A stretch of 10,165 nucleotides of DNA from F1-120-MAGs118 sp013360535 (GTDB lineage: Bacteria > Planctomycetota > UBA1135 > GCA-002686595), in contig JAPKHC010000068.1 of assembly GCA_026647215.1 (NCBI GenBank), positions 1 through 10,165 of the forward strand, in the 5' to 3' direction. The position numbers and the translations under genes are program-made. Positions 6,648-10,165 of this stretch are shown piece by piece. Each line of letters opens with the position of its first letter. Positions within the stretch are counted from its first letter, which is position 1. Under the pieces are notes generated by a model. The model saw only the letters and a program-made list of their open reading frames with translations, was not told where the DNA came from and did no database searches.

Positions 6648-8414
6648 TTACCCCGCTTCGTTGCCGGGTAACCGCCGCGGTGCGGCCCGCAGCGAGCCGA
6701 GCAGGAACAGCATCGGCAGGCCGGTCCACAGCGCGAGCCAGAGCAGCTCGAGCCGTACATAAGGAACGGGCGCCGGCCGGTCGTGGCCGTCGCCGGCCGC
6801 CTCGAAGGGCGAGCGCGCCCCCACCGGGACCGGCACGGTCGTGTACAGGGTCCCACGGACCATCTCGTCCTCGCCCTCGGCGTCGACCAGACGCGCCACT
6901 TCGCGCCCGTCGGGTCCGAACACGATCGAGGTGCCCGACTGGGTCGCGCGGACGACGCTCCGGCCGCTGGAGATCGCCGCGAGCCGCGAGAAGGCGAGCA
7001 TCTGCTCGGTCTCCTGCGTGCGGACGAACCAGGCCTCGTTCGACACGACCAGATGGAAGTCGACGTCGGAGCGCTTGACCGGGCCGGTGAAGGCGTCGTC
7101 GAAGGCGTTGTCGAAGCAGATCGCGACGCCGAAGCGGTAGTGGCGGCCGTCGCGGGCCGAAAAGGAGAGCACCGGGTCGTCGTCCACCTGCCCGAGGAAG
7201 TCGGGAACGTAATTGGCGAGCTCGAAGATCACATCCCGCACCAGCCCGATGTGCTCGAGACCGAGCATGGTCTCCGCGCCTGGCACGAGGTGCAGTTTCG
7301 CCGCCGGGCCGACCCGCGCCTCGCCGGGCCCGTTCCACAGGACCACGGCGTTCTGGAAGCGCACGCGTCCGTCGAGCGCGCGCAGGTACTCGACGCCGGA
7401 CACGAAGCGTGTCCCCGGCGGGATCACGGGAGCCGACTGGCGCGCGCCGGCGCCGAACAGCAACCCGTCGATCCAATCGCGCTCGACCCTGATCCACTTC
7501 AGGGCCTCCGTCGCGTCGAATCCCTCTCCGCGCCATGGATCGAGCTTCGCCCCGGCCTCGAGGGCCTTTGGCAGCTCCTGCGCCACGATCGGGAAGCGGT
7601 ACATCGTCTCGCCCCAGCACACGAGGTCCGGCGGCGGTTCTCCGCGCGCAGCGACATCGGCCAGACCCTCGGCCGTGAGCACGACCTGCTCGCGAACCAT
7701 CTTTCCGTTCTCGCCGCTCTGCTGCTTGCGCTTCTGCTCGAACCCCGGCTGCACGAGCAAGACGCGCGGCCCGTCGACGGTCGCCGGCGCCGGCACGAGC
7801 CGCGTGAGCACGATCCCGCCGACGAACGGCAGGAGCCCGAGCGCGATCGGCCACGCGCGTGTGCCTTGCGCCTTCCCGCCGCTGCGGCGCTCCCACAGGT
7901 CCGCCAACGCTCCGCCGAGCGCCGCCAGCGCGAGCGTCAGCCCGCCGGTCCCCCACACCCGCGCCGAGCCCGCGATCCAGCTCGTGTCGTGCAAGTACGT
8001 GCCCAGCCGCATCCACGACAGTCCAAACGGCGGCTCGAGCATCGCGCGCAGCGTCTCGAACAGCATCCAAGCCGCCGGAGCCGCCAGCGCGAGCGGCAAC
8101 TTCGCGCGCAACTTGCGCAGCGCCCAGCCTTGCACGACGAAGTAGAGCCCGTGCCCGGGCCCGATGAAGAGCATCGTGTGCGGCGCGACCTCGGCGCCCC
8201 ACGAGAGGAGGAAGTTCCAGCCGACGGTCGCGCTCAGGAACTCGATCCCTGCCGCCCAGCGCCCCGGCGCCGACGCCGCGCGCGCCCAGCAGGCGACACC
8301 GGGCACCGCGAGCCACCAGAAACCGTTGTCGCTGACGATGCCCGGGCTCGCGAGCCACAGGAACGTGAAGGCGAGCGCCAGGATCGCGAGGCGCAGAGGA
8401 CGGGACATTTCCAT
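6648..8414 (-). CDS. lnt: Apolipoprotein N-acyltransferase
   Basis: Inner-membrane enzyme that moves an acyl chain from a phospholipid to the alpha-amino group of the lipoprotein N-terminal Cys, the last maturation step after Lgt and LspA. The 588-residue product has about six or seven N-terminal membrane helices (roughly residues 6-205), a nitrilase-like periplasmic domain (about 215-525) and a C-terminal helix (about 554-573). The Glu-Lys-Cys triad is present: E269 in CWGETMYR, K373 in AAKLHLVPGAE and C433 in FGVAICFDNAF; E381 matches the second conserved Glu. NEAWF, then GRSVVRATQSGTSIVF, match the family's closing motifs. E. coli Lnt is 512 residues; the extra length is mainly in the nitrilase domain before the Lys. 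The start is uncertain: ATG at 8414 or the ATG two codons later at 8408, neither with a clear Shine-Dalgarno; a longer frame to 8498 adds a basic leader and is less likely. Confidence 0.95.
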   Translation of the reverse strand: MEMSRPLRLAILALAFTFLWLASPGIVSDNGFWWLAVPGVACWARAASAPGRWAAGIEFLSATVGWNFLLSWGAEVAPHTMLFIGPGHGLYFVVQGWALRKLRAKLPLALAAPAAWMLFETLRAMLEPPFGLSWMRLGTYLHDTSWIAGSARVWGTGGLTLALAALGGALADLWERRSGGKAQGTRAWPIALGLLPFVGGIVLTRLVPAPATVDGPRVLLVQPGFEQKRKQQSGENGKMVREQVVLTAEGLADVAARGEPPPDLVCWGETMYRFPIVAQELPKALEAGAKLDPWRGEGFDATEALKWIRVERDWIDGLLFGAGARQSAPVIPPGTRFVSGVEYLRALDGRVRFQNAVVLWNGPGEARVGPAAKLHLVPGAETMLGLEHIGLVRDVIFELANYVPDFLGQVDDDPVLSFSARDGRHYRFGVAICFDNAFDDAFTGPVKRSDVDFHLVVSNEAWFVRTQETEQMLAFSRLAAISSGRSVVRATQSGTSIVFGPDGREVARLVDAEGEDEMVRGTLYTTVPVPVGARSPFEAAGDGHDRPAPVPYVRLELLWLALWTGLPMLFLLGSLRAAPRRLPGNEAG

Positions 8415-8452
8415 CGGGTGCTGATTCGCGCGCTCCCGACCTTCGAACGCAA

Positions 8453-8478
8453 GAGAAAAGCCGCGCGCGCGGTTTCTC
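8453..8478. promoter_or_regulatory. Imperfect palindrome in the lnt / secreted-protein divergent region
   Basis: GAGAAA (8453-8458) and TTTCTC (8473-8478) flank the self-complementary CCGCGCGCGCGG, with only two unpaired bases (AG) on one side. It sits near the middle of the 146-base gap between two divergent starts (8414 and 8561). It could be an operator or, read on the minus strand, a hairpin followed by CTTTTCTC in an lnt leader. No convincing -35/-10 pair was found for either gene in the gap. Confidence 0.35.
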
Positions 8479-8560
8479 GATCTGCCTGTCCAGCGCACGC
8501 CGGGCGGGTCACTTGGAGGTGTTCACGGTCCCCCAAACGCCTCACCCCACTGGTGACTCC

Positions 8561-9784
8561 ATGTTCAAGTTCCTCGCCCCGCTCGCCGCCACCTTCGCGC
8601 TCGTCCTCGGCGCCGCTCCGGCCGCCGCCCAAGGTGCTTGCGGTCCCGACAACCTCGACGGCGGCCCGTGCTGCCTCCCGACCGGCGTCAACCTGCCGTC
8701 CTTCCCCAAGATCGCTGGCACCGACGCCAAGTGGATCGCCTTCGACAACTGCGGAGTCGCGCTCGCCAAGCCCTACTGCGTCGACCTCGGCAAGCCCAAG
8801 CCGCTCACGTCCGGTGGCCTCGTCTACTGCGGCCAGTACGACGTGCGCCTGCAGCTGCGCGACTGCGCCACCGGCGTCCTGCACTGGTCGGGTGGCCTGC
8901 GCATGGCCTACTCGCGCAACTGGCAGGAGATGACGACGCCGGGCGCCATCGGCACGACCGTGTGGCGCTTCCTCCTGAACGGCGACATCCTGCCGACGGC
9001 CGCCGTGCCGATGAATCCGCTCGAGCGCCCGACCTCGCTCAACGTCTACACACGCCTGTACGTCTCGGGCCACATCGACTACGCGCTCGACTGCGCCACG
9101 GGCCAGTGGAGCGTCGCGTGGTCGCTCAACCACGAGTGTGACCAAGTCCACCACCGCCCCGGCACCGCGCGCCCTGCGCCCGCCAGCGGCTTCGACCCCG
9201 GCCGCTCGTGGTCGATCGTCGGTCCGGGTGCGAGCTTCGTCCCGATGCCCGGCGCCATCCCGGTCAGCGACGGCCCCGTCCAGCAGGGCTCGTTCCGCTG
9301 GAACAACTGGGCCGCCGGCGCCAACCTCTGCACCTTCCGCGAGATCGCGCCGCAGGGCAACGTGGTCGCCAACGCGCTCTACTGCCTGTGCGCCACCTCC
9401 ACCGCCGCCGCTGGCCAGTTCGTCGACACCTTCGTCGCCGTCGGCGGCCAGTGCGGCAGCTCGATCTTCCCGACGCCCGCCTCGCGCTTCACGCAGAAGA
9501 CGATCGGCATGTGGACCAACCCGGCCGTGTTCCCCGGCATCGAGTCCCTGCTCTTCGACTACGGCGACCTCCAGTTCACCAACGGCTGCACCGGCGCCGT
9601 CTCGCTCGAGTGGTACGAAGGTGTCGAGACCATCGGCGGCTTCCCGGCCATCGACTTCACCGGCGTCCTGCTCGGTCGCCAGTTCGAGGACTGGGGCTCC
9701 TGCAACAACTCGCCCACGAACCCGGCCCGCCGCATCGGCGCCCCGCACGTGACCAACTCGATCGTCAACCTCAACCTGCCCTGA
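8561..9784 (+). CDS. Secreted Cys-rich protein, function unknown
   Basis: No enzyme or binding family is recognised. The 407-residue product has a clear Sec signal peptide (MFKFL, hydrophobic core to about residue 19, then APAAA with cleavage probably after A23). The mature part has 15 Cys (27, 37, 38, 64, 73, 90, 102, 178, 193, 257, 275, 277, 298, 343, 381) and is rich in Gly, Trp and Asn with few Lys, as expected of an extracellular disulfide-bonded beta-rich protein. DCATG occurs twice (101-105 and 177-181), each followed by a Trp-rich strand, which hints at an internal repeat. The ATG at 8561 is chosen because it opens the signal peptide; GGTGA lies 5 bases upstream. An upstream TTG at 8513 would bury the signal peptide. 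Codons end in C with unusual consistency, which may mean high expression. It is monocistronic: divergent from lnt and closed by a strong terminator. Confidence 0.9.
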   Translation: MFKFLAPLAATFALVLGAAPAAAQGACGPDNLDGGPCCLPTGVNLPSFPKIAGTDAKWIAFDNCGVALAKPYCVDLGKPKPLTSGGLVYCGQYDVRLQLRDCATGVLHWSGGLRMAYSRNWQEMTTPGAIGTTVWRFLLNGDILPTAAVPMNPLERPTSLNVYTRLYVSGHIDYALDCATGQWSVAWSLNHECDQVHHRPGTARPAPASGFDPGRSWSIVGPGASFVPMPGAIPVSDGPVQQGSFRWNNWAAGANLCTFREIAPQGNVVANALYCLCATSTAAAGQFVDTFVAVGGQCGSSIFPTPASRFTQKTIGMWTNPAVFPGIESLLFDYGDLQFTNGCTGAVSLEWYEGVETIGGFPAIDFTGVLLGRQFEDWGSCNNSPTNPARRIGAPHVTNSIVNLNLP

Positions 9785-9816
9785 TCGACTCCCTCTCTCG
9801 CCCCTTCCCCGTCGCT

Positions 9817-9862
9817 GGGCCTCCCGTCGCGCGCGCGCCGGGGGGCCCTTTTCTTTTCTCTC
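9817..9862 (+). terminator. Strong intrinsic terminator of the secreted-protein gene
   Basis: GGGCCTCCCG (9817-9826) pairs with CGGGGGGCCC (9839-9848), ten base pairs with one G:T wobble and a 12-base CG-rich loop, and is followed at once by TTTTCTTTTCTCTC. It lies 32 bases after the stop codon. Textbook rho-independent form. Confidence 0.88.
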
Positions 9863-9884
9863 TATCTCTCGCGCTCTCTTCTCT

Positions 9885-9916
9885 GGTTGGGCTCAGTTCC
9901 GGTTGGGCTCAGTTCC
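9885..9916. repeat. Two tandem copies of a 16-bp sequence
   Basis: GGTTGGGCTCAGTTCC occurs twice without a gap (9885-9900 and 9901-9916), both copies identical. It lies just past the terminator pyrimidine tract. It may be a recent slippage duplication or a pair of binding sites; no inverted partner is visible in the window. Confidence 0.8.
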
Positions 9917-10056
9917 GCGCGAGCAGAAGAACACGGAGAAGCGGAGTCAGAACGAGAAGATGAGGAAGCAGAGGGGTAGGGCGAGGCGAACCACGAGGGG
10001 TGCAAGGCGGTCCGGTCCGGGTACAGAGCTGTTGTCAATCGGTGTGGAAACGCGAG
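9917..10056. other. Purine-rich non-coding stretch
   Basis: Between the 16-bp repeats and the minus-strand stop at 10057 the plus strand is rich in A and G (runs such as GAACGAGAAGATGAGGAAGC) and lacks the GC periodicity of the genes. Short frames across it look like noise. It would be the 3' flank of the gene entering from the right. Confidence 0.4.
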
Positions 10057-10165
10057 TCAGGCGACGTGGCTCTGGGGGGCTTTCAGGGGAAGGCCGTCGG
10101 CGAATTCTGTGCCGGCGGCGACGTCGGTGAGCAGGTGCACGCTGTCGTAGGTCTTGAAGGTGCCC
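10057..10165 (-). CDS. C-terminal end of an unidentified protein, 5' part outside window
   Basis: On the minus strand an open frame enters from the right edge and stops at TGA (10059-10057), giving 35 residues: GTFKTYDSVHLLTDVAAG, then TEFADGLPLKAPQSHVA. The composition is balanced and protein-like, unlike shadow frames here, which are Arg/Ala/Pro-rich. I do not recognise the family with confidence, and the tail is too short to assign a role. The protein would be read convergently with the secreted protein. Confidence 0.5.
   Translation of the reverse strand, partial: GTFKTYDSVHLLTDVAAGTEFADGLPLKAPQSHVA

Noticed and set aside
6226..8358. Second long minus-strand frame of 710 codons across lnt, and a 716-codon plus-strand frame at 6783-8933
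   Set aside because: Both are Arg-rich shadows; the Lnt frame carries the membrane helices and Glu-Lys-Cys triad.
8415..8498. N-terminal extension of Lnt to 8498
   Set aside because: It adds 28 basic residues not typical of Lnt and overlaps the palindrome, though it cannot be fully excluded.
8515..8521. GGAGGTG resembling a strong Shine-Dalgarno upstream of the secreted-protein gene
   Set aside because: No ATG, GTG or TTG lies at a proper distance behind it in a useful frame, and the signal peptide start at 8561 is 40 bases away.
9903..10130. 75-residue plus-strand frame in the purine-rich right flank
   Set aside because: Arg-rich, no ribosome-binding site, and opposite a more protein-like minus-strand tail.
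1..10165. tRNA, rRNA, CRISPR arrays or complete insertion sequences
   Set aside because: No cloverleaf, spaced repeat array, terminal inverted repeats or transposase catalytic motif could be seen by eye.

Overview
The window is high-GC chromosomal DNA from a bacterium with a Gram-negative type envelope. It carries a rod-shape/elongasome gene cluster (mreB, mreC, mreD, mrdA) and an apolipoprotein N-acyltransferase (lnt). The Cys-rich secreted protein, the long coiled-coil membrane protein and the unusual PBP2 would fit a deep-branching high-GC planctomycete. That placement is only an inference from style; there is no rRNA or other phylogenetic marker in view. High GC and C/G third positions leave long meaningless frames open on the opposite strand of almost every gene.

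Layout. Positions 1-8414 are read on the minus strand. From upstream to downstream they hold lnt (6648-8414), a weak terminator, a near-consensus sigma70-type promoter, a coiled-coil membrane protein (5385-6242), a 69-residue single-pass membrane protein (5142-5351), a hairpin terminator, mreB (3814-4878), mreC (2332-3717), mreD (1763-2335) and mrdA/PBP2 (starting at 1790 and leaving the window at base 1). mreC/mreD overlap as GTGA, and mrdA starts inside the end of mreD behind a GGAGGG, so the mre block looks translationally coupled. On the plus strand a secreted protein (8561-9784) is divergent from lnt and closes with a strong intrinsic terminator. The last ~250 bases hold a 16-bp tandem duplication, a purine-rich stretch and the C-terminal end of an unidentified minus-strand protein.

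How the genes work together. MreB filaments, MreC, MreD and PBP2 form the machinery that inserts peptidoglycan along the side wall. Lnt finishes lipoproteins in the same membrane. The coiled-coil protein and the small membrane protein sit just upstream of mreB under their own promoter; their function is unknown, and an envelope role is only suggested by topology and neighbourhood.

Most notable. The PBP2 has about 450 residues of mostly helical sequence between the conserved RG-box after its membrane anchor and the recognisable pedestal segment, so at least 596 codons pass without reaching the transpeptidase domain. MreB also has an altered catalytic loop (NETMAAGIG instead of EEPMAAAIG).
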